A stretch of 64,000 nucleotides of DNA from RGIG7213 sp045124505 (lineage in GTDB: Bacteria; Bacillota; Clostridia; Oscillospirales; CAG-272), in contig JBGVLZ010000086.1 of assembly GCA_045124505.1 (NCBI GenBank), positions 62,001 to 126,000 on the forward strand. Direction: 5' to 3'. The notes beneath the pieces are model-generated. The model was not told where the DNA came from and ran no database searches. It saw nothing but the letters and a program-made list of their open reading frames with translations. Positions 33,557 to 43,394 of the stretch are shown piece by piece (position 1 is the first letter of the stretch; the number at the start of each line of letters is the position of its first letter). The translations under genes were made by a program, and so were the position numbers.

Positions 33557-34261
33557 TTATATTTTATCTGCCGAGATGCGGACACGCTTCTGGTATTCGT
33601 TAAGTGCAAAGCACTCCGCATATTCAAATTTGCCTTCAAGCCCTCTGATGCGCTTGAGTGCGCAGTAATAATCCTTATACTTGAAGTCACGGCTGTTTAC
33701 CGCAAACCAGTGTGTATCAATGGCTTTTTTCCAAAGCTCAAAGCCTTCCTTTGTTACTTCAAAATATGTATGGGGTACAAATCCGTCGGAATCCTCCCAG
33801 TTTTCAGCCATGAACGGTCCCTGTGCGTAGTGTGCGGGAAGCTCCCTTTCCACACTTCTGAGGCCTGCCAAAAACTGCGCTTCCCTTACAAGGTTACTGC
33901 ATTTGATATGGTCACGGTGCATTGAATTTTTCCAATGCGTGAGAAGCTTATTGGGTTTATATTTTCTTATTATATCGCAAAGCATATATCTTGCCGTGTC
34001 GTCATCCTGAAGATCTCCGTCAACGTAAGGAAGCACGACCGCCTCACCACCGAGCATTTCTGCAAACGCCTTTGCTTCTGCAAGCTTTTGCTCTCTGTAC
34101 TGTTCAACAGTCAGGTGAGGGGGATTGCCTCTTTCTCCGCCTGTTGCGCCGACAGTTACTATCTTCCAGCCCTGCAAAGCAAGCGTTGCAAGCGTGCCGC
34201 CGCATGTAAGCTCAGCATCGCCTATATGTCCGCCTATCGCCATTATACACTTATTTTCCAT
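33557..34261 (-). CDS. PIG-L family deacetylase
   Basis: 234 residues. Zn-dependent N-acetylglucosaminyl deacetylase fold: MAIGGHIGDAELTCGGTLA (variant of the AHPDDE motif, keeping His and Asp), TGGERGNPPH, and HRDHIKCSNLV. The HPDD motif reads HIGDAE, so one metal-site Asp is replaced; activity is likely but substrate preference may be altered. Family members deacetylate GlcNAc in glycolipids, mycothiol/bacillithiol precursors or polysaccharides. It overlaps the VanZ-like gene by 11 bases. Confidence 0.88.
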   Translation of the reverse strand: MENKCIMAIGGHIGDAELTCGGTLATLALQGWKIVTVGATGGERGNPPHLTVEQYREQKLAEAKAFAEMLGGEAVVLPYVDGDLQDDDTARYMLCDIIRKYKPNKLLTHWKNSMHRDHIKCSNLVREAQFLAGLRSVERELPAHYAQGPFMAENWEDSDGFVPHTYFEVTKEGFELWKKAIDTHWFAVNSRDFKYKDYYCALKRIRGLEGKFEYAECFALNEYQKRVRISADKI

Positions 34262-34733
34262 TTTGTTTTCCCTCTTTTACCGAATATTTTTTTCTTATAA
34301 AACGAACAAGGTAATATACGCCGCACAAAAGCACGGCACCGCATATAAATCCTGCCATATCTATCTGAACATCTCTTATCTGTCCGCTTCTTTCAGGCAC
34401 AAAAAGCTGTATGCTTTCATCGGTTACAGCAGTTGTAAGTCCTAAGCCGAATACATTGAACAGCTCAGATATCTTCCGTTTGCCCGAAAGCAGATACAGA
34501 AGCATTGTTTCAACACCAAGCAGGGCAAACTCCGAAAAATGTCCTATTTTTCTTACATTCACTTCAACGCCGATACTGTCTTCAACAAAGTCAACTGCCG
34601 CTTGTATTTGTTCAGCAAACCAATCACTTTGCTGTGTGGATTCTTCACCGTTCTGAAGCGAAAAACCGAAAATCACAAAAACCGTAATTATCACCGTACA
34701 CCGCAGAAAAAGCATGATATTTTTCCGTGTCAT
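34251..34733 (-). CDS. VanZ-like membrane protein
   Basis: 160 residues from the ATG at 34733 (AGAGGA upstream; the start overlaps the dehydratase stop by 4 bases). Four membrane helices with VanZ-domain motifs RKIGHFSEFALLGVE and TDESIQLFVPERSGQIRDVQIDMAG. VanZ-domain proteins are linked to teicoplanin resistance in one case; most are of unknown role in the cell envelope. Confidence 0.87.
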   Translation of the reverse strand: MTRKNIMLFLRCTVIITVFVIFGFSLQNGEESTQQSDWFAEQIQAAVDFVEDSIGVEVNVRKIGHFSEFALLGVETMLLYLLSGKRKISELFNVFGLGLTTAVTDESIQLFVPERSGQIRDVQIDMAGFICGAVLLCGVYYLVRFIRKKYSVKEGKQNGK

Positions 34734-36586
34734 GTTTCCTCTTGCTTTCGTATGGGGACGATCGTGCAAATAGCTTTCTTTATATCTCCGTTATCACGAA
34801 GCACCGCACGCATACCTTCAACCTTTTGCAAAAATTCTTCCGTATCAAACGAAACGGGTTTGCCTATATAGATCATCTCGTCTTCTGTAGCCTGAAGACC
34901 TTCTTCACTCATAAGAAGCTCCTCGTACAGCTTTTCGCCCGGACGAAGACCTGTAAATTCGATCTTGATGTCGACATAAGGCGTTCTTCCCGAAAGTCTT
35001 ATAAGGTTTTCAGCAAGGTCAAGTATCTTGACTGGCTTGCCCATATCAAGGACGAATATTTCCCCGCCCTTTGCAAAAGCACCTGCACGGAGCACGAGGC
35101 TTACCGCTTCGGGTATAGTCATAAAATATCTGATAATACCGCAGTGTGTTACCGTAACGGGACCGCCCTCTGCGATCTGCTTTTTAAACAGCGGTATAAC
35201 GCTTCCGTTTGAACCGAGAACGTTACCGAATCTTACCGCAACAAATTCCGTTTTCGATATCTTGTCGTAGCTTTGAACGATCATTTCGCATATACGCTTC
35301 GTTGCGCCCATTACGTTGGTAGGATTTACCGCCTTGTCCGTGGATATCATAACGAAACGTGAAACACCGTTTTTGTCAGCCGCACGGACTGTATTGAGCG
35401 TACCGAAAACATTGTTTTTAACTGCTTCCTGCGGAGATACCTCCATAAGCGGAACATGCTTGTGCGCCGCCGCATGGAAAACAATATCGGGACGATGAGC
35501 TCTGAATATCTCGTCAATTCTCTTTTCATCTCTGACAGATGCGATAAGAACAGCTATCTCAACATTGGGGCAGGTTCTTATAAGCTCCATCTGTATATCA
35601 TACGCATTGTTTTCGTAAATATCGATAATTATGAGCTTTTTCGGAGAATGCGATGCTATCTGACGGCAAAGCTCACTTCCTATAGAGCCGCCGCCGCCTG
35701 TTACAACGACAGTTTTATCCTTTATATATCCTATTATTGCCTCAACATCGGTCTTCACAGGCTGACGTCCGAGCAGGTCATTTACGTCAACATTTACAAG
35801 CGAATCGGAAATAGCTTCGTTTTTGACAAGCTGTGAAATACCCGGAAGCGTTTTCATTGAACAATTGAGGGTTTTGCAAATATTGAGTATCTCTGCCTTT
35901 TCTTCGGGCGGAGCTGAAGGAATTGCAAAAATTATCTCCTGTACGCCATATTTTTCAACAGCGACTTTTATTTTATCTCTGCCGCCGACAATGGTTATAC
36001 CGTACATTCTGCTTCCGTGCTTTGTCGCATCATCGTCTATTATACAAACAACACGTCTTGTATCGTGCAGATTACTTACATTGAACTCACGCAAAAGCAT
36101 GTTTGCCGCATCGCCCGCACCGATAAGCATAACACGGCGCATGTCAGGGCTTATTCTGAAGGACGCCGGCTGGCGGTGGTTGCGCATTACTCTGTAAATG
36201 ACACGTCCGCCTATTGCGGCAAAACAGAACATCACAAAGCTCATAAAATAACATGATTTCGGAAGCGGTAAGTCAAGGAGCAATCTTCCTACCGTACCGA
36301 GCACATACGAAAGCAGCGATGCGTAGAATATTAAACTGTATTCGTATACACTTGCAAACTGCCACAGACTCTGATACAGATGCATAAATGCAAAGACTGC
36401 TAAAGTGATGACTATAGTTATCGGTAAAAATGTAATAAGGTTGTCAAAATATTCCGAAAATCCCGCAGGAGTTGCAAAATCAAATCTTAAAAACAACGCC
36501 ATAATGTCAGCAGCCGCAAGCATCAGCACGTCATACAGCACCAATGCGGCAACTCTTAAAGTTTTGGCAAAGTTAAAATTTTTCAT
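34730..36586 (-). CDS. Membrane-anchored nucleotide-sugar 4,6-dehydratase (CapD/WbpM/PglF-like)
   Basis: 618 residues. Four N-terminal membrane helices (residues ~10-130), then a Rossmann-like domain (VMLIGAGDAANMLLREF) and a second short-chain dehydrogenase domain (VVTGGGGSIGSELCRQIA, near residue 290) with DKAVNPTNVMGATKR. In that motif the usual Tyr is Met, as in this subfamily. It acts on UDP-GlcNAc to make 4-keto-6-deoxy sugars for surface glycans. Fits with the GH3 and PIG-L genes of the same operon. Confidence 0.92.
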   Translation of the reverse strand: MKNFNFAKTLRVAALVLYDVLMLAAADIMALFLRFDFATPAGFSEYFDNLITFLPITIVITLAVFAFMHLYQSLWQFASVYEYSLIFYASLLSYVLGTVGRLLLDLPLPKSCYFMSFVMFCFAAIGGRVIYRVMRNHRQPASFRISPDMRRVMLIGAGDAANMLLREFNVSNLHDTRRVVCIIDDDATKHGSRMYGITIVGGRDKIKVAVEKYGVQEIIFAIPSAPPEEKAEILNICKTLNCSMKTLPGISQLVKNEAISDSLVNVDVNDLLGRQPVKTDVEAIIGYIKDKTVVVTGGGGSIGSELCRQIASHSPKKLIIIDIYENNAYDIQMELIRTCPNVEIAVLIASVRDEKRIDEIFRAHRPDIVFHAAAHKHVPLMEVSPQEAVKNNVFGTLNTVRAADKNGVSRFVMISTDKAVNPTNVMGATKRICEMIVQSYDKISKTEFVAVRFGNVLGSNGSVIPLFKKQIAEGGPVTVTHCGIIRYFMTIPEAVSLVLRAGAFAKGGEIFVLDMGKPVKILDLAENLIRLSGRTPYVDIKIEFTGLRPGEKLYEELLMSEEGLQATEDEMIYIGKPVSFDTEEFLQKVEGMRAVLRDNGDIKKAICTIVPIRKQEET

Positions 36587-36628
36587 ATTTAAATTCCTTC
36601 TTTGGTAATTACATCTTGAGGGCTTTTA

Positions 36629-37645
36629 TTATTTTATCAAGCCGAGATTTATTTTCATATTAAGTATACGCTCAACAGCCTTATCAAGTATGTCCATGCT
36701 TACCTCACCGTTATTTACAGCTTCAAGCACACATGCATAGCCTTCTTCATATTTCGATGTGATGATCATATCGTTTCCGCAAAGAAGCGCACGCACGCAG
36801 GGATCTTTGCCCTCTGTAAATTCTCTTATTGCGCTCATCGTCAAAGAGTCAGTAACGATAACACCGTCATATCCGAGAGTGTTACGCAAATATTCATGAA
36901 CAGGGTACGAAAGTGACGACGGATAATCCTCATCAAAGCATGCAACGATATTGTGCGACACCATAACAGAGTCAGCACCCGCCTTAATACCTGCAATAAA
37001 CGGCAAAAGGTCATTCTGTTCAAATTCCGACAGCGGACGGCTGTCATGCGACATTCCCTTATGCGTATCGGAATTTCCGCCGTAGCCGGGAAAATGCTTG
37101 AGCGATGAACCGAGCTTTTCCTTTTTCATCACGCTTGTTACAATTTCGACAAATTTTGCGGTATCTTCCGGCGAAACACCGAAAACACGCTTTCTTATGT
37201 ATGCATTTTCATCGGCTGTATAGTCGCACACGGGCGCAAGATTCATATTTACACCGACTGAAAGCAACAGCTTACACTTGCGGTACGTTTCGGATTCAAC
37301 ACCATCCCAGCCTTCTGTATTAAAAAGATCTGACGGTGATTTAAAGGGCTCCTCGCCGAACTGAGGGAATTTACTTACCCGTAAAACTCCTCCGCCTTCT
37401 TCATCGGTCGATATTATCATCGGTATTTTCGACTCATTCTGATATGCACCTATCATGCTTCTTACTTCGTCGGGAGAAAATGTTTCAAAATCTCTTGCGA
37501 ACATTACAAAACCGCCGAACTGATATTTCTTTATCTTTTCTATCGCAGGGTCACCTGTCGGGCAGTGTGCAAGAAAAAGCTGACCTACTTTTTCTGCAGT
37601 CGTCATCCCCGATATAATATCATTCACTTTCGTTTTTATATCCAT
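36629..37645 (-). CDS. nagZ: Glycoside hydrolase family 3 (NagZ-type beta-N-acetylhexosaminidase)
   Basis: 338 residues, the single-domain NagZ length. Motifs: FGGFVMFARDFE, ISTDEEGGGVLRV, KHFPGYGGNSDTHKGM (with the catalytic-loop Asp-His) and VIVTDSLTMSAI with the nucleophile Asp. It cleaves GlcNAc from muropeptides in cell-wall recycling. No lipoprotein or signal sequence, so it is cytoplasmic. First gene of a four-gene operon; the promoter is at 37698-37726. Confidence 0.92.
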   Translation of the reverse strand: MDIKTKVNDIISGMTTAEKVGQLFLAHCPTGDPAIEKIKKYQFGGFVMFARDFETFSPDEVRSMIGAYQNESKIPMIISTDEEGGGVLRVSKFPQFGEEPFKSPSDLFNTEGWDGVESETYRKCKLLLSVGVNMNLAPVCDYTADENAYIRKRVFGVSPEDTAKFVEIVTSVMKKEKLGSSLKHFPGYGGNSDTHKGMSHDSRPLSEFEQNDLLPFIAGIKAGADSVMVSHNIVACFDEDYPSSLSYPVHEYLRNTLGYDGVIVTDSLTMSAIREFTEGKDPCVRALLCGNDMIITSKYEEGYACVLEAVNNGEVSMDILDKAVERILNMKINLGLIK

Positions 37646-37697
37646 GCTTACGTGTAACTCCTTGATTATTTATCAGTGAAATTTGTTATTTTAATAA

Positions 37698-37726
37698 ATT
37701 ATATCATATAAGTTCAATAAAATCAA
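37698..37726 (-). promoter_or_regulatory. Promoter of the nagZ operon
   Basis: Minus-strand TTGATT (37726-37721), 17-base spacer, TATAAT (37703-37698). It diverges from the mnmE promoter. Confidence 0.8.
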
Positions 37727-37736
37727 CATTTTTTTA

Positions 37737-37765
37737 TTTACATTCTCATTTTTTTATGATATAAT
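37737..37765 (+). promoter_or_regulatory. Promoter of the mnmE-aro operon
   Basis: TTTACA (37737-37742), 17-base spacer, TATAAT (37760-37765), 32 bases before the mnmE ATG. Confidence 0.8.
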
Positions 37766-37797
37766 GTGTCGATTTCAAAGAAATTTAAGGAATTTGT

Positions 37798-39171
37798 ATG
37801 CAAAACAGAACGATTGCCGCAATATCCACCCCTTACGGACGGGGTGCAATATCACTGATACGAGTAACAGGTGAAGATGCTTTTGCCGTATGTGACCGTG
37901 TTTTTAAACCTAAAAGCGGAAAAGCGCTCGCAGATATCAGACACGCATCTGCGGTTTACGGTGATATATTTTTTGAAAACGAAATAATCGACGACGGTAT
38001 TGCAACAGTCTTCAAAGCACCTAATTCCTACACAGGAGAGGACACGGTGGAGATCGCCTGCCACGGCGGTATACTTGTGACGAAGACCGTGCTTGATTCC
38101 CTGCTTTGCGCAGGTGCATTTCCCGCAGGTGCAGGTGAATTTACAAAACGTGCGTATGCAAACGGCAAGCTGAGGCTTTCGGAAGCCGAGGCGATTATGG
38201 ATATAATCGACGCACGCACCCCGTCTGCCTTAAAGCTTGCAAATGCTTCGGGAAGAGGACATCTTTCCGATGAAGCGGAAAAGATTTATTCAAGAATAAA
38301 AACGCTTTTAGCAAGCATTTACGCATACATTGACTATCCTGACGAGGACTTGACTGATGTCACCGTTGAAGAAATGAAAACGGAGCTGACACAGCTTCAC
38401 ACGGTCGTATCACGCCTTGAAAAGTCATATAAAACGGGCAAAGCCGTGCGTGAGGGTGTAAAGGTTGCCATTTGCGGAAAACCGAATGTCGGAAAATCAT
38501 CTGTCTTGAACATGTTTACAGGAGAGGACACCGCAATCGTGACCGACATTGAGGGTACAACACGTGACGTCATAAAAACTCAGGCTGTATGCGGTGATAT
38601 TTTGCTTGACCTGTCAGACACAGCGGGAATAAGAAAAACAGACGATACGGTTGAAAGCATCGGCGTTGAACGTGCTGTTGAAGAAATAAAAAAAGCGGAG
38701 CTTATTTTAGCGGTATTTGACACCTCCCGCACACTTGATACACTTGACGAAGATATTTTAAAGACGCTTGAGGATGAAACCGCTGTCAAGATCGCCGTTT
38801 TCAACAAAACAGACAAGGAATGTCTGCTCAACACAGACGAAATTAAAAAGCATTTTGAGCATTTTGTATATATAAGTGCCGAAACAAGCGACGGCAAAGA
38901 GGAGCTTGAAGCTCTGATAAACAGACTTTTTACAGACGGTGCAATAGACTACGGAACACCGTATATTTCAAACGCACGCCAGTATTCAGAGGTGTGCCGC
39001 TGCCGTGCAGGACTGCAGGGCGCACTTTCCGCACTTGAAAACGGAATGACACAGGACATGGCATCGTTTGATCTTGAAGATGCATTGTCCGCTATTTCAC
39101 GTCTTGACGGACGTGAAATGACAGATGATGTCGTAAATGAAATATTCAGCAAATTTTGCGTAGGTAAATAG
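37798..39171 (+). CDS. mnmE: tRNA modification GTPase MnmE
   Basis: 457 residues. N-terminal folate-binding domain (RTIAAISTPYGRGAISLIRVTG), central helical domain interrupted by a Ras-like G domain with GKPNVGKSSVLNMF, DTAGIRKTDD and NKTD, and the C-terminal FCVGK Cys motif. With MnmG it makes the 5-carboxymethylaminomethyl modification of wobble uridine. It is not followed by mnmG here; the shikimate genes follow 17 bases downstream. Confidence 0.97.
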   Translation: MQNRTIAAISTPYGRGAISLIRVTGEDAFAVCDRVFKPKSGKALADIRHASAVYGDIFFENEIIDDGIATVFKAPNSYTGEDTVEIACHGGILVTKTVLDSLLCAGAFPAGAGEFTKRAYANGKLRLSEAEAIMDIIDARTPSALKLANASGRGHLSDEAEKIYSRIKTLLASIYAYIDYPDEDLTDVTVEEMKTELTQLHTVVSRLEKSYKTGKAVREGVKVAICGKPNVGKSSVLNMFTGEDTAIVTDIEGTTRDVIKTQAVCGDILLDLSDTAGIRKTDDTVESIGVERAVEEIKKAELILAVFDTSRTLDTLDEDILKTLEDETAVKIAVFNKTDKECLLNTDEIKKHFEHFVYISAETSDGKEELEALINRLFTDGAIDYGTPYISNARQYSEVCRCRAGLQGALSALENGMTQDMASFDLEDALSAISRLDGREMTDDVVNEIFSKFCVGK

Positions 39172-39188
39172 CGAAAGAAGGTATTAAA

Positions 39189-40025
39189 ATGAATGTTGGA
39201 GTCGTAGGACTCGGACTTATAGGCGGTTCATTCGCAAAGACAATGAAAGAAAAGGGCGATATCGCCGTTTACGGATATGATATAAACGAAAGCTCATATC
39301 TTGCCGCCGTTATGACACATGCCGTTGACGGCAGACTTACAGATGAAGTCATACAGTCTTGTGATATTATCATCGTTTGTCTTTATCCGTCAGCTACAGT
39401 GGATTTTATAAAAGAAAAAGCGCATCTGATAAAGAAGGGTGCAGTTGTAATCGATACATGCGGTACGAAAAGATACGTTTGCGAAAACACTGTGCCGCTT
39501 TCGGAAGAGTACGGATTTTCATTTATAGGCGGCCACCCCATGGCGGGCACGCAGTTTTCGGGCTTTGCGCACAGCAAACCAACGCTTTTCAAGGGCGCAT
39601 CTATGATAATGTGTCCGTGTAATACCTCACTTGACACGACCGAACAGACAAAATTATTTTTCCTGTCGCTCGGATTCGGTTCAGTTGTATTTTGCACACC
39701 CGAATTTCACGATTCGCAGATAGCATTCACTTCACAGCTTGCCCACGTTGTTTCCAACGCCTACATTAAAAGCCCCGCCGCACAGGAGCATAAGGGCTTT
39801 TCGGCAGGAAGCTACAAGGACTTAACACGTGTTGCAAGACTCAACCCTGCCATGTGGGCGGAATTATTTCTTGAAAACAGCGAAAATATCTGCCGTGAGA
39901 TAGATACGATTGTAGATGAGCTGAAAAAATACAGCGATGCAATAAAAGCAAACAATAAAGATGAGCTGGAAAAGCTCCTTGCTGACGGTGTTGCAAAGAA
40001 GCTGTCGGCAGATAACAGAAAGTAA
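39189..40025 (+). CDS. tyrA: Prephenate dehydrogenase
   Basis: 278 residues. N-terminal NAD(P)-binding GVVGLGLIGGSFAKTM and the conserved GGHPMAGTQFSGF near residue 115. It converts prephenate to 4-hydroxyphenylpyruvate for tyrosine. No C-terminal ACT domain, so feedback control by tyrosine may be weak or absent. The KEEL-like C-terminal helix suits the dimer region. The start has GAAGG upstream. Contiguous with aroB (3 bases). Confidence 0.92.
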   Translation: MNVGVVGLGLIGGSFAKTMKEKGDIAVYGYDINESSYLAAVMTHAVDGRLTDEVIQSCDIIIVCLYPSATVDFIKEKAHLIKKGAVVIDTCGTKRYVCENTVPLSEEYGFSFIGGHPMAGTQFSGFAHSKPTLFKGASMIMCPCNTSLDTTEQTKLFFLSLGFGSVVFCTPEFHDSQIAFTSQLAHVVSNAYIKSPAAQEHKGFSAGSYKDLTRVARLNPAMWAELFLENSENICREIDTIVDELKKYSDAIKANNKDELEKLLADGVAKKLSADNRK

Positions 40026-40028
40026 ATT

Positions 40029-41033
40029 ATGAAAGAAGTAAAGGTAACAGCATCAAATCCCTACTCCGTTTTGATCGGAGCAGGCATAATGAAGAATTTT
40101 AAAGCCTTATGCGGCGACATCATATCGGGTAAAAAGCTTGCCGTGATCACAGATGATACGGTAGACGGGCTTTATTTTGAAAAGCTCGGTCTTGACGGTG
40201 CTTTGAAATTCGTTTTTCCTCACGGTGAGGAATCGAAAAACATGAATACGCTGTCGGATATCCTTGAATTTCTGGCAGACAATAATTTCACAAGAAGCGA
40301 TGTGCTTATCGCACTCGGCGGCGGTGTTGTCGGCGACATAACAGGGTTTGCCGCCGCAGTCTATATGAGAGGCATAAATTACATACAAGTACCCACAACG
40401 CTGCTTGCGATGGTTGACAGCAGTGTGGGCGGTAAATGCGCCGTTGACTTGCACCACGGTAAAAACCTTGCAGGCGCATTTCATCAGCCGAAGCGTGTCA
40501 TTTGCGATACAAGCGCACTTAAAACTCTGCCCGATGAGATGTACAAGGCAGGAATGGCAGAGGTCATAAAATACGGTGTTTTAGCGGGAATAGATCTTAA
40601 TTCCGACATTGAAACACTTGTATATGACTGTGTAAGTGTCAAGGCTGACATTGTAAAGGCAGATGAATTTGACAACGGCACACGCCAGCTTTTGAATTTA
40701 GGCCACACACCCGCACACGGTATTGAGGCACTTTCTTCCTATACAGTACCGCACGGATTTGCCGTTGCTTCGGGAATCGGCATGATCGCACGTGCAAGCG
40801 TTAAAAACGGCTTTTGTTCAAAGGAAACAGCCGAGAAGGTCATCGGAATACTCAAAGAAAACGGACTTCCGACAGACACACATTACAGCTATGACAAAAT
40901 TGCAGAGGTCGCAATGCGTGACAAAAAGGCAAAAGGCGACAAGCTGACTCTTGTGCTTATCGAAAAATACGGCAGCTGCATACTTCACGAAATAGAAAAA
41001 AAGGATTTTGCGGATTTCATATCCGTCAAATGA
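40029..41033 (+). CDS. aroB: 3-dehydroquinate synthase
   Basis: 334 residues. Motifs: FPHGEESKNMNTLSDIL, GGGVVGDITGFAAAVYMRGINYIQVPTTLLAMVDSSVGGKCAVD (NAD and substrate site), MAEVIKYG and GHTPAHGIEALSSYTVPHGFAVASG (Zn ligands). Second step of the shikimate pathway. A little shorter than the usual ~355 residues. aroA starts one base after its stop. Confidence 0.96.
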   Translation: MKEVKVTASNPYSVLIGAGIMKNFKALCGDIISGKKLAVITDDTVDGLYFEKLGLDGALKFVFPHGEESKNMNTLSDILEFLADNNFTRSDVLIALGGGVVGDITGFAAAVYMRGINYIQVPTTLLAMVDSSVGGKCAVDLHHGKNLAGAFHQPKRVICDTSALKTLPDEMYKAGMAEVIKYGVLAGIDLNSDIETLVYDCVSVKADIVKADEFDNGTRQLLNLGHTPAHGIEALSSYTVPHGFAVASGIGMIARASVKNGFCSKETAEKVIGILKENGLPTDTHYSYDKIAEVAMRDKKAKGDKLTLVLIEKYGSCILHEIEKKDFADFISVK

Positions 41034-41034
41034 T

Positions 41035-42276
41035 ATGAACAAGGTTATAACTCCATCAGAATTACACGGTGAAATAAAAGCAATACCGTCAAAGTCCCAC
41101 GCACACAGGGCGCTTATCTGTGCCGCACTGTGTGAAAACGGAAACAATACGGTAATTGATATAACCTCCTGCGGTGAGGATATTGATGCAACAATATCGG
41201 TTTTAACCGCCATCGGTGTTAATTTCACGCAAAACGGCGGACTTTTAACGGTAGAGGCGCCGAAAAAATACAAAAACGGCGGTATCATAAACTGCCGTGA
41301 AAGCGGCTCAACGCTCCGCTTTATGCTTCCTGTTTTGTCCGCACTCGGCGTTTCGGGTACGGTAACAGGCTCCGGAAGACTTCCCGACCGTCCGATAGGT
41401 GAGCTTTTAGGACAGCTTCAAATTCACGGTGCCGCATTTTCAAATTCCAAGCTTCCGACGGATATCAGCGGTCAGCTTTCAGGCGGTGAATTTTACTTTG
41501 ACGGCGGTGTAAGCTCACAGTACATAACAGGCTTACTGCTTGCTTCCCCCATCACAGGTGAGGAATGTAAAATACATATCGAAGGTACGCTGCAGTCGAA
41601 GCCTTACGTTGACTTGACCGTTAAGGTAATGCATGATTTCGGTGTTGATGTACTTGAAGAAAACGGCACATACACCGTTAAAAAGGGCAGTAAATACACA
41701 TCCCCCGAAAATTACACGGTTGAGGGTGATTATTCAAATGCCGCATTCTGGCTTTGCGCAGGCGTTGGAATGAGGGGACTTTGCGATAACTCATTTCAGG
41801 GCGACAGTGCGGTGATCGATATACTGAGGTCGGCAGGTGCAACATTCAAGTGTGAAAACGGTGTAATATACCCGGATATATCAAATCTTCACGGCTTTGA
41901 AATGAATGCGGAAAACACACCCGACATTGTTCCGCCTTTAGCGGTCGTTGCCGCAACAGCAAGCGGACAGACTGTAATTTACGGTGCCGAAAGACTGAGA
42001 ATAAAGGAAAGCGATAGGCTTGCAACCGTTTATGAAATGCTTACAAATCTCGGTGCTGACGTTACAATGACTCACGACGGCTTCATAATAAACGGTAAAG
42101 AACAGCTTTCAGGCGGTACGGTCAACAGCCATAATGACCACAGAATTGCAATGTCAGCATCCTTGGCATCAATAAAATGCCGTGACAAGGTAACAGTTAT
42201 CGGTGCAGATGCTGTTAATAAATCGTACCGTGATTTCTGGGAAGATTTCAATAAGCTCGGAGGTAATGCCGAATGA
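41035..42276 (+). CDS. aroA: EPSP synthase (3-phosphoshikimate 1-carboxyvinyltransferase)
   Basis: 413 residues from the ATG at 41035; an earlier in-frame start at 41008 lies inside aroB. Motifs: IPSKSHAHRALICAAL, NCRESGSTLRFMLPVLSALG, LPDRPIGELLGQL and RLRIKESDRLATVYEML. The LPDRP loop has the normal Pro/Arg. The substrate-site Ser and the Ala/Gly positions around ESGSTLRF determine glyphosate behaviour, which cannot be read here. The stop overlaps the aroC start (ATGA). Confidence 0.96.
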   Translation: MNKVITPSELHGEIKAIPSKSHAHRALICAALCENGNNTVIDITSCGEDIDATISVLTAIGVNFTQNGGLLTVEAPKKYKNGGIINCRESGSTLRFMLPVLSALGVSGTVTGSGRLPDRPIGELLGQLQIHGAAFSNSKLPTDISGQLSGGEFYFDGGVSSQYITGLLLASPITGEECKIHIEGTLQSKPYVDLTVKVMHDFGVDVLEENGTYTVKKGSKYTSPENYTVEGDYSNAAFWLCAGVGMRGLCDNSFQGDSAVIDILRSAGATFKCENGVIYPDISNLHGFEMNAENTPDIVPPLAVVAATASGQTVIYGAERLRIKESDRLATVYEMLTNLGADVTMTHDGFIINGKEQLSGGTVNSHNDHRIAMSASLASIKCRDKVTVIGADAVNKSYRDFWEDFNKLGGNAE

Positions 42277-43256
42277 AATACGGTGAAAAGCTGACACTTG
42301 AAATATACGGTGCATCACATTCCGAAAAACTCGATGTAATACTTAAAAATATCCCGTCGGGACATAAAATTGACCGTGACAAGATATTGCAGTTCATGGC
42401 ACGGCGTGCACCGGGTAATGACCCGTACTCAACCCCCAGAAAGGAAAAGGATGAACCGACAGTTACATCGGGAATTGAAAACGGTGTGACCACGGGTGAT
42501 GATATAAAGGCATACATAAAAAACACGAACCGCCACTCAAGCGACTACAGCTCAATAAGATACACCCCCCGTCCGGGGCATGCGGATTATACGGCATATT
42601 TAAAATACGGGCCTGATTACGATCCTACAGGCGGAGGAGCATTTTCCGGAAGAATGACAGCCCCATTATGCTTTGCAGGCGCTGTATGCATACAGCTTCT
42701 TTCCGAGCTTGGTGTGAGCATTTCCGCAAAGCCTGTAATGATCGGCGGTGTGTGGGGTGATGAAGTCAAGATGAAAGAAAAGATCTTGCAAGCCAAAGCA
42801 CAGGGCGACAGTGTAGGCGGAATCATTGAATGTACCGTAAAGAATTTTCCGCACGGTGTCGGCGGTCCTATGTGGGACGGAATTGAGGGTAAAATCTCAT
42901 CCTGCATCTTCGGAATACCTGCCGTAAAGGGAATAGAATTCGGTACAGGCTTTAAAAGTGCCGAAATGTACGGCTCGGAAAACAACGATGCTTTCATATA
43001 TGACGGCGGAATAAAGACCGAAACTAACAACTGCGGAGGTATCCTCGGCGGTATAAGTAACGGTTCTGACATCGTTTTCCGTGTTGCATTCAAGCCCACA
43101 CCTTCGATTACAAAAATGCAGAAGACAGTTGATGTGCGAACGGGCGAGGAATTGGAAATAAGCGTCCCCGGACGTCACGACCCATGCGTTGTACTGCGTG
43201 CAGTTCCCTGCGTTGAAGCCGCAGCGGCTGTTGCACTTTACGATATGATCTTATAA
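42273..43256 (+). CDS. aroC: Chorismate synthase, short form
   Basis: 327 residues, shorter than the usual ~360-390. The N-terminus reads GASHSEKLDVILKNIPSGHKID where others have GESHG, keeping the catalytic-type His. Then RRAPGNDPYSTPRKEKDEP, RHSSDYSSIRYTPRPGHADYTAYLKYG and PGRHDPCVVLRAVPCVEAAAA. Makes chorismate with reduced FMN. The gaps relative to canonical AroC look like whole-loop deletions rather than a broken gene, since the key motifs are in frame. The region 43257-43363 downstream shows no clear terminator. Confidence 0.93.
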   Translation: MKYGEKLTLEIYGASHSEKLDVILKNIPSGHKIDRDKILQFMARRAPGNDPYSTPRKEKDEPTVTSGIENGVTTGDDIKAYIKNTNRHSSDYSSIRYTPRPGHADYTAYLKYGPDYDPTGGGAFSGRMTAPLCFAGAVCIQLLSELGVSISAKPVMIGGVWGDEVKMKEKILQAKAQGDSVGGIIECTVKNFPHGVGGPMWDGIEGKISSCIFGIPAVKGIEFGTGFKSAEMYGSENNDAFIYDGGIKTETNNCGGILGGISNGSDIVFRVAFKPTPSITKMQKTVDVRTGEELEISVPGRHDPCVVLRAVPCVEAAAAVALYDMIL

Positions 43257-43363
43257 ATACCTATTTATATATGTTCATTTCGGCGTATATTCACGTTTTT
43301 TACGGCATTAAACACAAAAAGTAGAGAAAACTGCATAAAAAATAAAAAATATTCAAAAACCTA

Positions 43364-43391
43364 TTGACATTATACAAAAAAGGTGTATAAT
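43364..43391 (+). promoter_or_regulatory. Promoter of the arginine operon
   Basis: TTGACA (43364-43369), 16-base spacer, TATAAT (43386-43391). A second TATAAT lies a few bases on, at 43397. Confidence 0.85.
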
Positions 43392-43394
43392 AGC

